Source: Asticcacaulis benevestitus DSM 16100 = ATCC BAA-896 | GTDB lineage: Bacteria; Pseudomonadota; Alphaproteobacteria; Caulobacterales; Caulobacteraceae | Direction: 5' to 3' | Length of the DNA stretch: 64,000 bases | NCBI RefSeq assembly: GCF_000376105.1 | Contig: NZ_AQWM01000003.1 | Span: 186,001-250,000, forward strand | Shown: positions 1 through 7,984 of the stretch, piece after piece | Layout of the letters: each line of letters starts with the position of its first letter | Numbering within the stretch: the stretch's first letter is position 1 | Notes under the pieces: model-generated | Told to the model about the DNA's origin: nothing | The model's input: the letters and a program-made list of their open reading frames with translations, nothing else | Database searches by the model: none | Made by a program: the position numbers and the translations under genes

Positions 1-57
1 CAGGGCGGCGGCTCAAAGGACACCTGGGTGCTTGAAGATGAAGCGGAGGCAAACTGA
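1..57 (+). CDS. Circularly permuted ATP-grasp protein, C-terminal end only
   Basis: The window opens inside this gene; only 18 codons and the stop remain, ending in GGGSKDTWVLEDEAEAN. The GGGSKDTWVL tail is typical of the circularly permuted type-2 ATP-grasp family (DUF404/DUF407), whose members are usually paired with an alpha-E gene. The TGA overlaps the ATG of the next gene (TGATG at 55-59), so the two are translationally coupled. The family is thought to form peptide-type bonds in an uncharacterised small-molecule or peptide modification; the substrate is unknown. The identification rests on a short tail plus the neighbour. Confidence 0.7.
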   Translation, partial: QGGGSKDTWVLEDEAEAN

Positions 58-995
58 TGCTGAGCCGTGTCGCCAACTCCATCTACTGGATGGCCCGCTA
101 TCTCGAACGCGCCGATTGCGTGGCGCGCTTCATCGACGTCAACACCCATCTGATGCTCGATCTGGCGCTCGATCAGAACTCGGCCCAGTGGTATCCTCTG
201 ATCGCCACCTCCGGCGACGACGAGGACTTCACCCGCCGCTACAAGCAGGCGGATGAAAGCACCGTGGTCAAGTTCATGACCTTCGATCGCAATAATCCCA
301 ATTCGATCCTGCAATGTATCTTCCGCGCCCGCGAAAACGCCCGCACGGTGCGCGAGGTCATTCCGGTCGAGATGTGGGAGAAGATCAACGAGCTTTACCA
401 CCTGACGCAAAGCCAGAGCCGCAAGCGCTCCGTGGCCGATCTGCAGGACTATTACCGCGAGGTGCGCCAGTCCGGCCACCTGTTCACCGGCCTGATGCAC
501 AACACGATGAGCCGTGACATGGGCTGGCAGTTCGCCCACCTCGGCCAGATGCTGGAGCGCGCCGACAAGACCGCCCGCCTGCTCGATGTGAAATACTTCC
601 TGCTGCTGCCGCACAATGACGTCTGGAAGGACAGCGCCTATGACGCCGTGCAGTGGGGCGCCGTGCTCAAATCGGTCAATGCGCTGGAAATGTACCGCCA
701 GCAGTTCCACACCATCAACTACAAGGACGTGACGCAGTTCCTGCTGTTCTCCAAGGCCTTCCCGCGCTCGGTCCTCTTCTGTCTGGAAGACGCCTCCGCC
801 GCGCTCGATACCCTGACGCACGACAAGGCCGAGGCCAACAAGGCGACACGCGAAATGGCGATCCTGTGCAAGACCATCCATAGCTCCGACGCCAGCCATA
901 TCATCTCGGCCGGCCTGCACGAGTTCATCGATATCTTCCAGTACAACCTCAACCTGGTCGACGAAGCGATCTACGAAAGCTATTTCAAGGATTAG
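57..995 (+). CDS. Alpha-E domain protein (DUF403)
   Basis: A 312-residue, largely alpha-helical protein beginning MLSRVANSIYWMARYLERAD, the characteristic opening of the alpha-E (DUF403) family; the later repeat of this pattern (GQMLERADKTARLLDVKY, about residues 162-179) is also typical. The length fits the family (about 310). It follows a circularly permuted ATP-grasp gene with a TGATG overlap, the standard genomic pair, often accompanied by transglutaminase and proteasome-like peptidase genes; those are not downstream here. The biochemical role is unknown; context analysis of the family suggests a peptide-synthesis or modification system. The TAG stop is also the first three bases of a palindromic repeat (993-1096). 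Confidence 0.9.
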   Translation: MLSRVANSIYWMARYLERADCVARFIDVNTHLMLDLALDQNSAQWYPLIATSGDDEDFTRRYKQADESTVVKFMTFDRNNPNSILQCIFRARENARTVREVIPVEMWEKINELYHLTQSQSRKRSVADLQDYYREVRQSGHLFTGLMHNTMSRDMGWQFAHLGQMLERADKTARLLDVKYFLLLPHNDVWKDSAYDAVQWGAVLKSVNALEMYRQQFHTINYKDVTQFLLFSKAFPRSVLFCLEDASAALDTLTHDKAEANKATREMAILCKTIHSSDASHIISAGLHEFIDIFQYNLNLVDEAIYESYFKD

Positions 996-1096
996 AGCGT
1001 CTTCCGATCTGATTGGATCAGATCGGCGCTCTAAATTTTTGTTTTGACGCACTTTTTAATCCGAAAAATGCGCCACACTTTTCGGAAAGCGCTCTG
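993..1096 (+). repeat. Palindromic extragenic repeat, copy A
   Basis: A roughly 105-bp element with two parts: a large imperfect inverted repeat centred on GATTGGATC (arms carrying AGAGCG and CGCTCT), then a T-rich stretch and a second small hairpin around CCGAAAAATGCG / ACTTTTCGG. The same arrangement in the same orientation recurs at 40124-40230. Elements of this build (AGAGC...GCTCT palindrome followed by TTTTGTTTTxACGC) are known as dispersed intergenic repeats in alphaproteobacteria. The copy begins exactly at the TAG stop of the alpha-E gene, so it may also act as a transcript end. Confidence 0.8.
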
Positions 1097-1130
1097 AGCT
1101 TCGTCTTTCAAAGCTTCCGGTTCCCGCGGT

Positions 1131-1159
1131 CATATGATACGGTATATCCTTATCATATG
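1131..1159. promoter_or_regulatory. Inverted repeat upstream of the 1168 gene, candidate operator
   Basis: Two perfect 9-bp arms, CATATGATA (1131-1139) and TATCATATG (1151-1159), flank an 11-nt AT-rich spacer (GGTATATCC within it). The right arm runs directly into the GGGGAA ribosome-binding sequence of the gene starting at 1168. Placement and symmetry suggest a repressor site, or an mRNA hairpin that would occlude the ribosome site. No regulator can be assigned from sequence alone. Confidence 0.5.
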
Positions 1160-1167
1160 GGGAAATC

Positions 1168-2220
1168 ATGCGTTATCCGGCCTGTTTAATCGTCCTTGCC
1201 GCCAGCCTTGCCTTTCCGGCTCTCGCTCAGGATAATGCCGACATCGAAGCCCTCAAGGCGGCGGTGACGCAAAACGCCGATCCGGATTATCATGTCCTGC
1301 CATTGGCGCTTGAAGAGAGCGGCAAGATGCTCCAGCATTTTACCCAGACCAAGAGCACCACACGCGGCAGTGTCACCCAAAGCGGCACCGGCACGGCGGA
1401 TTACAGCCTTGTCTATGCGCAGACTGAAGATGGCTACCGCGTCACCAAGACCCTGCTCAAGTTCGCGATCTCCGATGTCACCGATCCGGCCATCAAAGAG
1501 GGTATGAAGGACCCGGCCGCGGCGAAGATGATGGAAAACCTGACCTCCGCCCTGTCGCCGCTCAGCTACAGCGCCGATGAAAGCCTGTCACCGGTCCTGA
1601 TCGAGGACTGGGAAGGCACGAAGGCGCGCGTCATGAAGGCCGTGAACGACATGGCGGCGAGTGTCGGTGCCTCGCCTCAGGAAGCCGCGCAACTCAAACA
1701 AGCCATGAATGCCGTCTATGGCCAGCTCACGCCGGAAACCGCCACCGGCATGTTCCTTGAAACCGATCGCATGATGGCGCTGCCGCACAATATCGGCCTA
1801 AGCCTGAACAAGCCGATCACCGCCACCAGCCAGATCCAGATGCCGCTGGGCGGTCAGCCGATCGACGCTCAGGTAAGCATCGCCCTCATAAGCTGGAATG
1901 ATGCCGGCAATACGGCGCATGTCAGCTATGACTACGCCCCGACACCGGAGTCATTGAAGACCTACCTTACCACCTTCCTGCCCACATTCATGAAACAGGC
2001 GGGCGCGCCCGCCGCCGCCATTGCCGAGCTGGAAACCGCGATGTCGTCCGCGTCGCCAGATGACTATATGAAGATCACCACGCACTGCGATTACGACATG
2101 GCCATCGATACAGGCGTCGTGACCAAGGGCGTCTGTGACAAGATCGTGGCGATGAATTTGATGGGTGAAAAAGGCGGCTCAACCGAGCGTCAGGTATACA
2201 GCGAATCCTTCGTCGACTGA
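1168..2220 (+). CDS. Secreted hypothetical protein, 350 aa
   Basis: I do not recognise this family. The N-terminus MRYPACLIVLAASLAFPALAQ is a clear Sec signal peptide with likely cleavage after ALA (about residue 20), so the mature protein is periplasmic or outer-membrane associated. The mature part is soluble-looking, with no further membrane segments; two cysteines near the C-terminus (THCDYDM and KGVCDKI) could form a disulfide. A GGGGAAATC ribosome site precedes the ATG. The gene stands alone, with a palindromic candidate operator just upstream and a regulator gene, probably unrelated, downstream. Confidence 0.75.
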   Translation: MRYPACLIVLAASLAFPALAQDNADIEALKAAVTQNADPDYHVLPLALEESGKMLQHFTQTKSTTRGSVTQSGTGTADYSLVYAQTEDGYRVTKTLLKFAISDVTDPAIKEGMKDPAAAKMMENLTSALSPLSYSADESLSPVLIEDWEGTKARVMKAVNDMAASVGASPQEAAQLKQAMNAVYGQLTPETATGMFLETDRMMALPHNIGLSLNKPITATSQIQMPLGGQPIDAQVSIALISWNDAGNTAHVSYDYAPTPESLKTYLTTFLPTFMKQAGAPAAAIAELETAMSSASPDDYMKITTHCDYDMAIDTGVVTKGVCDKIVAMNLMGEKGGSTERQVYSESFVD

Positions 2221-2426
2221 CAAAAACGCACGCTCACAGCCCTAAGATTAGTCTTACAATTTAAGGCGATACGTCCTATAGAATAAAAGTGAGGCAAGGC
2301 GTTGCCGGTTAAGGGAATGGCCGGAAAATCTTACCGCATAAGCGCCACCAGGGCGTGCATAGAAACGGCCTGTAGCGGAAATATCCGCACGGGGAAATGC
2401 TGATACTTACCCCGGAGGGGTTGCAA

Positions 2427-3689
2427 ATGGGTGCGGATAACACAGGTGCGGATCATAGAGATGCAGATGGGCGCACGGTTGCGGGCAAATCGGAACCCAG
2501 GGTGCATACCCTTGGTGACTCGCTGTCAGGCACCAATCTGGAGCGCGCCGGCGACCATAATCAGCGCGTCACCCTGCAGGCCGTGCGCGCCGCTGGCGCC
2601 CCCATCACCCGCGCCGATATCGCCGATCTGACCGGGCTGACCGCCCCGGCCATCGCCAACATCACCAAGCGCCTGCTCAATGACGGCATGATCCTCAAGG
2701 CCGGACGGCAATTCGGCGGGCGCGGCCAGCCGGCCACCAAGCTGGTGGTCAATCCCGACGGTGCCTTCTCCATCGGCCTCAATATCGATCGCGACCACAT
2801 CGCCATCGTGGCGCTCGATTTCCTCGGCAATGTGCGCGCCCGCGCCTGCCGCGAAGTCCATTTCGCCATGCCCGATGAGGTCGTGGCCTTCTTCAAAGCC
2901 GAAGTCGACAAGATCGTCGCCGACAAGATCATCGATCTGGAGCGCCTCGTCGGTATCGGCATCGGCCTGCCCGATGATCTCGGCCGTGTGCCGGTGGCCA
3001 ATCGCCCGGACGCCTATCAGGTGTGGTCGGAGATTGACGTCGCCGCGCTGTTTAATGAAGTGCTGCCGGTGCCGGTCTACATCGAAAACGACGCCGCCGC
3101 CGCCTCGATCGGCGAGATGCAGTTCGGCCATGGCCTGCGCAACCGCAGTTTCATCTACACCATCATCAGCGCGGGTCTGGGCGGTGGTCTGGTCATTGAC
3201 GGCCACTATTATCGCGGCGCCGATGGCCGTTCGGGCGAGATCGGTTTCCTGCCGGTGAAGGACGAAAACGGTCAATCGCAATCGCTGGAAGACATGGTGT
3301 CGCTCTATGCGCTCTATGATTATCTGCGCAAGGCCGGCTTCGAGGTTTCGACACCGGAGGATCTGGAAAACCTGCCCGCGGAAGCGCAAAGTCGGGTCGA
3401 TGCCTGGCTTGACCGCGCCGCCAACCATCTGTTCGAGCCGTTTCTGGTCATGAGTTGCGCCATCAATCCGGAAGCGCACTTTATCGGCGGCCGCCTGCCC
3501 GCCACCTATATCGAGGCTCTGTGTACGCGTCTGAACAGGAAGTTTGAATCCTATCACGGCCGGATCAAGACGCTTGCGCCGGTCAAGCGCGCCGAACTGG
3601 CGGTCGATGCCGCCGCGCGCGGCGCCGGTATCCTGCCGTTCAATGACCGCTATCTGCCGATCCGCGAAGCCCTGATGAAGACGAGCTGA
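2427..3689 (+). CDS. ROK-family transcriptional regulator
   Basis: A 420-residue protein with an N-terminal winged-helix DNA-binding part (ITRADIADLTGLTAPAIANITKRLLNDGMI, roughly residues 50-85) and a ROK sugar-kinase-like domain (GAFSIGLNIDRDHIAIVALD onward; GLGGGLVIDGHYYRGADGRSGEIG near residue 265). The CxCGxxGC zinc motif of ROK kinases is absent, as in some regulatory members, so it is read as a sugar-sensing repressor rather than a kinase. I chose ATG 2427 because GGAGGGG sits 6 nt upstream; the ATG at 2397 has no correctly spaced site. No sugar genes adjoin it, so the ligand is unknown. Its stop overlaps a 40-codon membrane peptide gene. Confidence 0.85.
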   Translation: MGADNTGADHRDADGRTVAGKSEPRVHTLGDSLSGTNLERAGDHNQRVTLQAVRAAGAPITRADIADLTGLTAPAIANITKRLLNDGMILKAGRQFGGRGQPATKLVVNPDGAFSIGLNIDRDHIAIVALDFLGNVRARACREVHFAMPDEVVAFFKAEVDKIVADKIIDLERLVGIGIGLPDDLGRVPVANRPDAYQVWSEIDVAALFNEVLPVPVYIENDAAAASIGEMQFGHGLRNRSFIYTIISAGLGGGLVIDGHYYRGADGRSGEIGFLPVKDENGQSQSLEDMVSLYALYDYLRKAGFEVSTPEDLENLPAEAQSRVDAWLDRAANHLFEPFLVMSCAINPEAHFIGGRLPATYIEALCTRLNRKFESYHGRIKTLAPVKRAELAVDAAARGAGILPFNDRYLPIREALMKTS

Positions 3690-3811
3690 TGGGAAAGCTT
3701 AAGCTCCGCGCCATTGAGCTACTTTGGTTTGCAGCCATTATTGCCGCCGCCGCGACGACGTTTTTTCTGGCAAACAAGTTGATTGAACCTTTAATAATCT
3801 ACTCGTTTTAG
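3689..3811 (+). CDS. Small single-span membrane peptide, 40 aa
   Basis: A 40-codon frame whose ATG overlaps the ROK regulator's TGA (TGATG), implying coupled translation. It encodes a basic N-terminus (MGKLKLR), one strongly hydrophobic helix (LLWFAAIIAAAATTFFLA, about residues 11-28) and a short tail ending in IIYSF. The positive-inside charge pattern favours an inner-membrane peptide with its N-terminus in the cytoplasm. It ends 12 nt from the convergent nrsF stop. No family recognised; support is the overlap and the clean membrane-helix composition, so it remains a prediction. Confidence 0.5.
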   Translation: MGKLKLRAIELLWFAAIIAAAATTFFLANKLIEPLIIYSF

Positions 3812-3823
3812 ATTTTCCTGGGC

Positions 3824-4486
3824 TTACCATTTTAGAAGCTTCGCGCCCAACAGCGCCGCGATGGCGCTGGAAACTGCCACGGCCGTGCCGTAAAACAGCA
3901 GAAGATAGATCGCCGCATCCATATTGCAGTGGATCGCATAGGCCGCCGCCATCAGGGACGCCGCCGCCAGACCGCTCATGGCGCCCAGCAGCACCGGATG
4001 CGAGGTCGCCGTCCGGCGCAACCACAACCGCCACATCGCGACCAGCCCCGCCATACCACCACAAAGAATGGTGATGAAACAGACATGGCCGCCGCCGTTA
4101 AGCTGGCGGGCAAAATTGTCGGTGCCGAAAATCGCCATCTCCGACAACAGATTGCCCAGAACCAACCCAAAAACGGCCAATACCGGCAGCAGATGCAGCA
4201 GTTTCAAGCGCCCTTCCGGACGGGCCAGATCCGCAACCGCCCATAGTGCGCTGAAACCCATCACCAGAAAGATCGCAGGCTTGCCGATCACCATCGGATT
4301 GACCAGCGCGCCACCGCGCATCAGGGCGACGATATCGCCACGCGGACCGTAGAACACAAAAATGTAGATAAGCGCCACCACGAGACCGACCGCCGCGCCG
4401 ATCCACAGCGGGGCGCTGCGCAACCGCTTCACCGGTGTCAGGCCAGAGGTCAGGCTATCGAGCAAGACGTCGTCAGGACTACTCAT
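3824..4486 (-). CDS. nrsF: NrsF-type anti-sigma factor (DUF1109)
   Basis: A 220-residue inner-membrane protein with about six predicted helices after a short cytoplasmic N-terminus (MSSPDDVLLDSLTSGLTPVKRL), matching the NrsF/DUF1109 family. Conserved cysteines are seen at HVCFITILCGG and in the family-typical AYAIHCNMDAAIYLLLFYGTA near the C-terminus; in Caulobacter NrsF, paired cysteines are reported to be needed to respond to metal and oxidant stress. It overlaps the end of sigF by 8 bp, the expected sigma/anti-sigma arrangement. It should hold SigF inactive at the membrane until stress. Length is normal. Confidence 0.88.
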   Translation of the reverse strand: MSSPDDVLLDSLTSGLTPVKRLRSAPLWIGAAVGLVVALIYIFVFYGPRGDIVALMRGGALVNPMVIGKPAIFLVMGFSALWAVADLARPEGRLKLLHLLPVLAVFGLVLGNLLSEMAIFGTDNFARQLNGGGHVCFITILCGGMAGLVAMWRLWLRRTATSHPVLLGAMSGLAAASLMAAAYAIHCNMDAAIYLLLFYGTAVAVSSAIAALLGAKLLKW

Positions 4487-5027
4487 CCGCCGCCTCCCGC
4501 TTTGACACGCCGACCAGGGCCTGCAATTTCTTGAGCCCGCGATGCACGATCACCTTGACCGCCGAGGGGCTCTTGCCGGTGGCGCGAGACACCTCGTCGA
4601 CGCTCATATCCTGCAGTTTGTGCAGGCTGATCACCCGCGCCTGATCCTTCGGCAACTGCGCCAGCAGCACCGCCACATCGCGCGCCGCCAGATCTGGCTG
4701 CATGCCATCGGCGAGACCCAGTTCCTCATTCAACTCGACATGGACGTGACGGCCGGTCTTACGCACATAGTCGATCAGCTTGTGACGCGCCACCGCGGCG
4801 ATCCACGGCATGAACGGCGCGTCAGGATTATAGGTGTGGCGTTTCTCGTGTAAGCTCAACAGGGTCATTTGTACCAGATCTTCACCCTCGCTGCCGTGCA
4901 GGCGGCGTCGGAAATAGGAAAGCAGCCAGGGCCGCAAAGCGCTGAGCAGCGATCTGTACGCCTGCGCATCACCGGCTTGTGCGGCGCGCATCAGATCCTG
5001 CCATTCCTGAGAGTTATACGTCGGCAT
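4479..5027 (-). CDS. sigF: ECF RNA polymerase sigma factor, SigF type
   Basis: A 182-residue ECF sigma factor: region 2 at about residues 15-85 (LRPWLLSYFRRRLHGSEGEDLVQMTLLSLHEKRHTYNP, then PWIAAVARHKLIDYVRK) and region 4 at about 118-170 (LPKDQARVISLHKLQDMSVDEVSRATGKSPSAVKVIVHRGLKKLQ). Linkage to nrsF assigns it to the SigF group, which in Caulobacter drives a small metal/oxidative-stress regulon. The start at 5027 has no clear ribosome site; an internal Met at residue 13 (MRAAQAGD) is an alternative, made more interesting by a SigF-like promoter at 5017-5042. The gene follows a flagellin by only 27 bp. Confidence 0.88.
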   Translation of the reverse strand: MPTYNSQEWQDLMRAAQAGDAQAYRSLLSALRPWLLSYFRRRLHGSEGEDLVQMTLLSLHEKRHTYNPDAPFMPWIAAVARHKLIDYVRKTGRHVHVELNEELGLADGMQPDLAARDVAVLLAQLPKDQARVISLHKLQDMSVDEVSRATGKSPSAVKVIVHRGLKKLQALVGVSKREAADE

Positions 5028-5042
5028 GGGGCCTATGGTTAC
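5017..5042 (-). promoter_or_regulatory. sigF: Candidate SigF-type promoter (GTAACC-N16-CGTA)
   Basis: On the minus strand GTAACC (5042-5037) is followed by 16 nt and CGTA (5020-5017). This resembles the Caulobacter SigF promoter pattern as I recall it (GTAACC, 16-nt spacer, CGAA) and would give autoregulation. It overlaps the annotated sigF start, so if it is used, translation of the short transcript would begin at the internal Met near 4991. It is a pattern match only. Confidence 0.35.
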
Positions 5043-5054
5043 AATCGCGCGGCA

Positions 5055-6197
5055 TCAGTTGAACAACTGCAGCAAGACACGCGGCGCCGAATTGGCAATG
5101 GCGAGGCTTTGCTGGATCAGACTCTGCTGTGTCTGATCTGCCTGCCACAGAGCGGACTGCTTTGCAAGGTCGGCATCGACCAGGTCACCGTGGGCGGTCT
5201 CCAGAACATCGGCGCGTTTCACGCTGGACGCTGACATCCGCTCCAGCCTGTTTTGCAGGGTGCCGAAATAGGCCGCGCTGTCGAGGGTGGTCGATAGCGC
5301 CGCCTCGACCGTACTGAGAACCGTAGCGGCATCGAGACTATTCAGATCATTCAGGCCCAGATCGGCCGAGCCCATGGGCTTGTGGGTCATGGACACGGTT
5401 TCGCCCGAAGCGTAGGCGGTAATCTCGGTCGTGTCGGCCGGAATAAAATTGACCCCCGGAATATGGAAGCCGCTCGTGCCCCCGGCCCCGCCTGGCCCCG
5501 AGGCGGAAATAGAATAGGTCATGGTATGGTTATCCCAACCGGCCTCATAGTCGTGCTGGATGACCTTGTTGTCGGTGAACGCCGGTCCCGAACTGTAGTT
5601 GAACGTGTACTGGCTGCCGTCCCCCCAGTCTATATTGACGTTGGCACTGTTGACGTTATGGAGATTAAGGTAAAAGTCCATGCGACCGGCGCCATTACCC
5701 GCATCATAATTGACGTAGGATGACCCGCCGCCGACAATGCCCCCATAGGGTCGACCCCAGTTCTTCGTGGCCTTGCCGCTGGTTTGCAGCAGATTAATGC
5801 CGTTGAAATCACTGGTTTTGGCCGTGCTGTCGAGCTGGCTGTTGAGGGCGTTCAGATCATCCCTGACCGATTGCAGGGCCTCAGGCGACAGCGATGTGTC
5901 ATTGAGCATGGGCGCGCGCTCGTGCATCTGGCCCAGCAGATCCGTGATCGTCTCGGCCGAACCCCGCGCGACATCCACAATGGACTGCGCGCGGGAGAGG
6001 TTGTTCTGCACCACACCTTGCGACATCTGATCGCTTTTGACGCGGGTGGCGATGGCGTAGGCGGCGCCATTATCGCGGGCTGACTGCACCTTGAGGCCCG
6101 AAGCGATCTGGGCGCGGGTTGTATCCATCTTCTGATTCAGGCTGGCCAGTCCCTGACGGGCTGACATCGAACCTTCATTGCTCAGGAGGGATAACAT
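5055..6197 (-). CDS. Flagellin with a PKD-like central insert
   Basis: A 380-residue flagellin. The N-terminal helices (residues 1-140, e.g. ARQGLASLNQKMDTTRAQIASGLKVQ and NNLSRAQSIVDVARGSAETI) and C-terminal helices (about 285-380, ending SLAIANSAPRVLLQLFN) form the conserved D0/D1 core of filament subunits, secreted by the flagellar type III apparatus without a signal peptide. Residues about 174-233 carry VNIDWGDGSQYTF and, 20 residues on, HDYEAG...MTYSISASG, the layout of a PKD beta-sandwich. Ordinary Caulobacter flagellins are about 270 residues, so roughly 100 residues are extra. No flagellar genes adjoin it; sigF-nrsF follow on the same strand. It may be an accessory or surface-exposed variant flagellin. 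Confidence 0.85.
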   Translation of the reverse strand: MLSLLSNEGSMSARQGLASLNQKMDTTRAQIASGLKVQSARDNGAAYAIATRVKSDQMSQGVVQNNLSRAQSIVDVARGSAETITDLLGQMHERAPMLNDTSLSPEALQSVRDDLNALNSQLDSTAKTSDFNGINLLQTSGKATKNWGRPYGGIVGGGSSYVNYDAGNGAGRMDFYLNLHNVNSANVNIDWGDGSQYTFNYSSGPAFTDNKVIQHDYEAGWDNHTMTYSISASGPGGAGGTSGFHIPGVNFIPADTTEITAYASGETVSMTHKPMGSADLGLNDLNSLDAATVLSTVEAALSTTLDSAAYFGTLQNRLERMSASSVKRADVLETAHGDLVDADLAKQSALWQADQTQQSLIQQSLAIANSAPRVLLQLFN

Positions 6198-6337
6198 AAA
6201 ACGCGCGTTCCTAACGTCATCTCCAGAAACGCGGAGTCAGAAAAATACCTTTCCTAAATTTACCTAACAAATTTTAAATGTGAATTAAAACATATCCAGA
6301 AAACGCAGGCGCCTTACAAGACGATGAGGAGCAACGC

Positions 6338-7372
6338 CTAGGAATCGAACAGGTCCGACGTCGGTGCGGCCTGCGCCGGCGGCGTCAGGCCGAGATGCAG
6401 ATAGGCGCGCGCGCAGGCCGTGCGGCCGCGCTGGGTGCGCTGGATAAAGCCCTGCTGCAACAGGTAGGGCTCGATCATGTCCTCGACCGCGTCCTTGGCC
6501 TCGGCGATCGCCGCCGCCAGGGTTTCCAGCCCCACCGGTCCGCCGCCATAGTTCTCGATGAGGGCGCGCAGATAACGCCGGTCTGAGTGATCAAGCCCAA
6601 CCGCATCGACTTCGAGACGCGCCAAAGCCTTGGCCGCCGCCTTCTTGTCGATCACCGCCGTGCCATCGGCCGCCGCGAAATCTCGCACGCGGCGCAGCAA
6701 ACGCCCGGCCACGCGCGGTGTGCCGCGTGAGCGCGAGGCGATCTCGAGTGCGCCGTCTTCCGAGACCTGGGCGCCCATCTTGCGGCCGGTGCCCATGACC
6801 ACGCGCACCAGTTCTTCAGGCGTATAGAATTCGAGCCTAAGCGGTATGCCGAAGCGATCACGCAAGGGGGTCGACAGCAGACCAGCCCGCGTCGTGGCGC
6901 CCACCAGCGTGAACGGCGCCAGATCGATGCGCACCGTGCGCGCCGCCGGCCCGTCACCGATGATCAGGTCGAGCACATAGTCTTCCATAGCCGGATAGAG
7001 GATTTCCTCGACCACCGGATGCAGGCGGTGGATTTCATCGATAAACAGCACATCGTTGGGTTCGAGATTGGAAAGGATCGCCGCCAGATCGCCCGCCTTG
7101 GCCAGCACCGGCCCGGACGTGGCGCGAAAACCAACACCCAGTTCACGCGCCACGATCTGCGCCAGCGTCGTCTTGCCCAGCCCCGGCGGCCCATAAAACA
7201 GCACGTGATCAAGCGCCTCGGCGCGCTGCGCCGCCGCCGCCACAAAGACCTTCAGATTGGCCTTGAGCGGCGCCTGCCCGACGAAATCGTCGAAATTCTG
7301 CGGCCGCAGCGCACGATCCTGTGCGCGCTCCTCGAAATCGCTATCGGATTCGCCTGAAATAAGCCTCGCCAT
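6338..7372 (-). CDS. ruvB: Holliday junction branch migration DNA helicase RuvB
   Basis: A 344-residue AAA+ motor that, loaded by RuvA, drives branch migration at Holliday junctions. Begins near the family landmark [12 protein letters not shown]; Walker A is [13 protein letters not shown] (about residues 60-72), Walker [10 protein letters not shown], sensor ATTRAG, and the C-terminal winged helix ends in [20 protein letters not shown]. Length is standard. It starts directly after the ruvA stop, completing ruvC-ruvA-ruvB. Confidence 0.97.
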   Translation of the reverse strand: MARLISGESDSDFEERAQDRALRPQNFDDFVGQAPLKANLKVFVAAAAQRAEALDHVLFYGPPGLGKTTLAQIVARELGVGFRATSGPVLAKAGDLAAILSNLEPNDVLFIDEIHRLHPVVEEILYPAMEDYVLDLIIGDGPAARTVRIDLAPFTLVGATTRAGLLSTPLRDRFGIPLRLEFYTPEELVRVVMGTGRKMGAQVSEDGALEIASRSRGTPRVAGRLLRRVRDFAAADGTAVIDKKAAAKALARLEVDAVGLDHSDRRYLRALIENYGGGPVGLETLAAAIAEAKDAVEDMIEPYLLQQGFIQRTQRGRTACARAYLHLGLTPPAQAAPTSDLFDS

Positions 7373-7984
7373 TTACTTGCCCAACGCCTTCAGCGAGGCA
7401 CGGATCACCGCCGCCAGCTCCGCCTCAGGCCCCAGAGTCTTCAAGGCGGTGTCGACCGCGATGCGTGATTGCTGCTCGGAAACGCCCAGCCCCATCAAGG
7501 CGGCGACGCTCTCGCCATTGACCGTCGGCGTCACGGCCGCCGGCGCATAACCGCCAGAGGCGATCGGCGCAAATTCGGCGCTCATCAGCACCTTGCCCTT
7601 AAGTTCGATAACGATGCGCTGCGCCAGCTTGGGCCCGACGCCATTGGCGCGCCCCACCGCCGTCTTGTCCTCATGCGCCACCGCCTGCGCCAGTTGCTGC
7701 GGCGTCAGGATATCGAGCACGCTCAGCGCTGCCTTCGGCCCCACGCCCTGCACGCCCTGCAGCACCACATAGGCCTTGCGCTCATCCTTGTTGAGGAAGC
7801 CGTAAAGCCGAGTGCCATCCTCGCGCGTCTGGCTTTCGATATGCAGGATCACCTCGGCGCCCAGTTCGGGCATGTTGGCGATGGTGCGGATACCGCAGCG
7901 CACGACGTAACCAACGCCGCCACATTCGACCAGCACCTCCTCGTCGGTGGTTTCCAGCAAAAGTCCGCGCAAACGCCCGATCAT
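7373..7984 (-). CDS. ruvA: Holliday junction branch migration protein RuvA
   Basis: A 203-residue junction-binding protein: an OB-fold start (MIGRLRGLLLETTDEEVLVECGGVGYVV), two helix-hairpin-helix regions (LQGVQGVGPKAALSVLDIL and ANGVGPKLAQRIVIELK, about residues 70-125) and the flexible-linked C-terminal domain that regulates RuvB (about 155-203). Its start overlaps the ruvC stop by 4 bp (ATGA) and it abuts ruvB, so the three should be one transcript. Confidence 0.97.
   Translation of the reverse strand: MIGRLRGLLLETTDEEVLVECGGVGYVVRCGIRTIANMPELGAEVILHIESQTREDGTRLYGFLNKDERKAYVVLQGVQGVGPKAALSVLDILTPQQLAQAVAHEDKTAVGRANGVGPKLAQRIVIELKGKVLMSAEFAPIASGGYAPAAVTPTVNGESVAALMGLGVSEQQSRIAVDTALKTLGPEAELAAVIRASLKALGK

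Noticed and set aside
2526-3557. Open frame antisense to the ROK regulator
   Set aside because: Sense frame has a full HTH-ROK architecture; the antisense one is a shadow.
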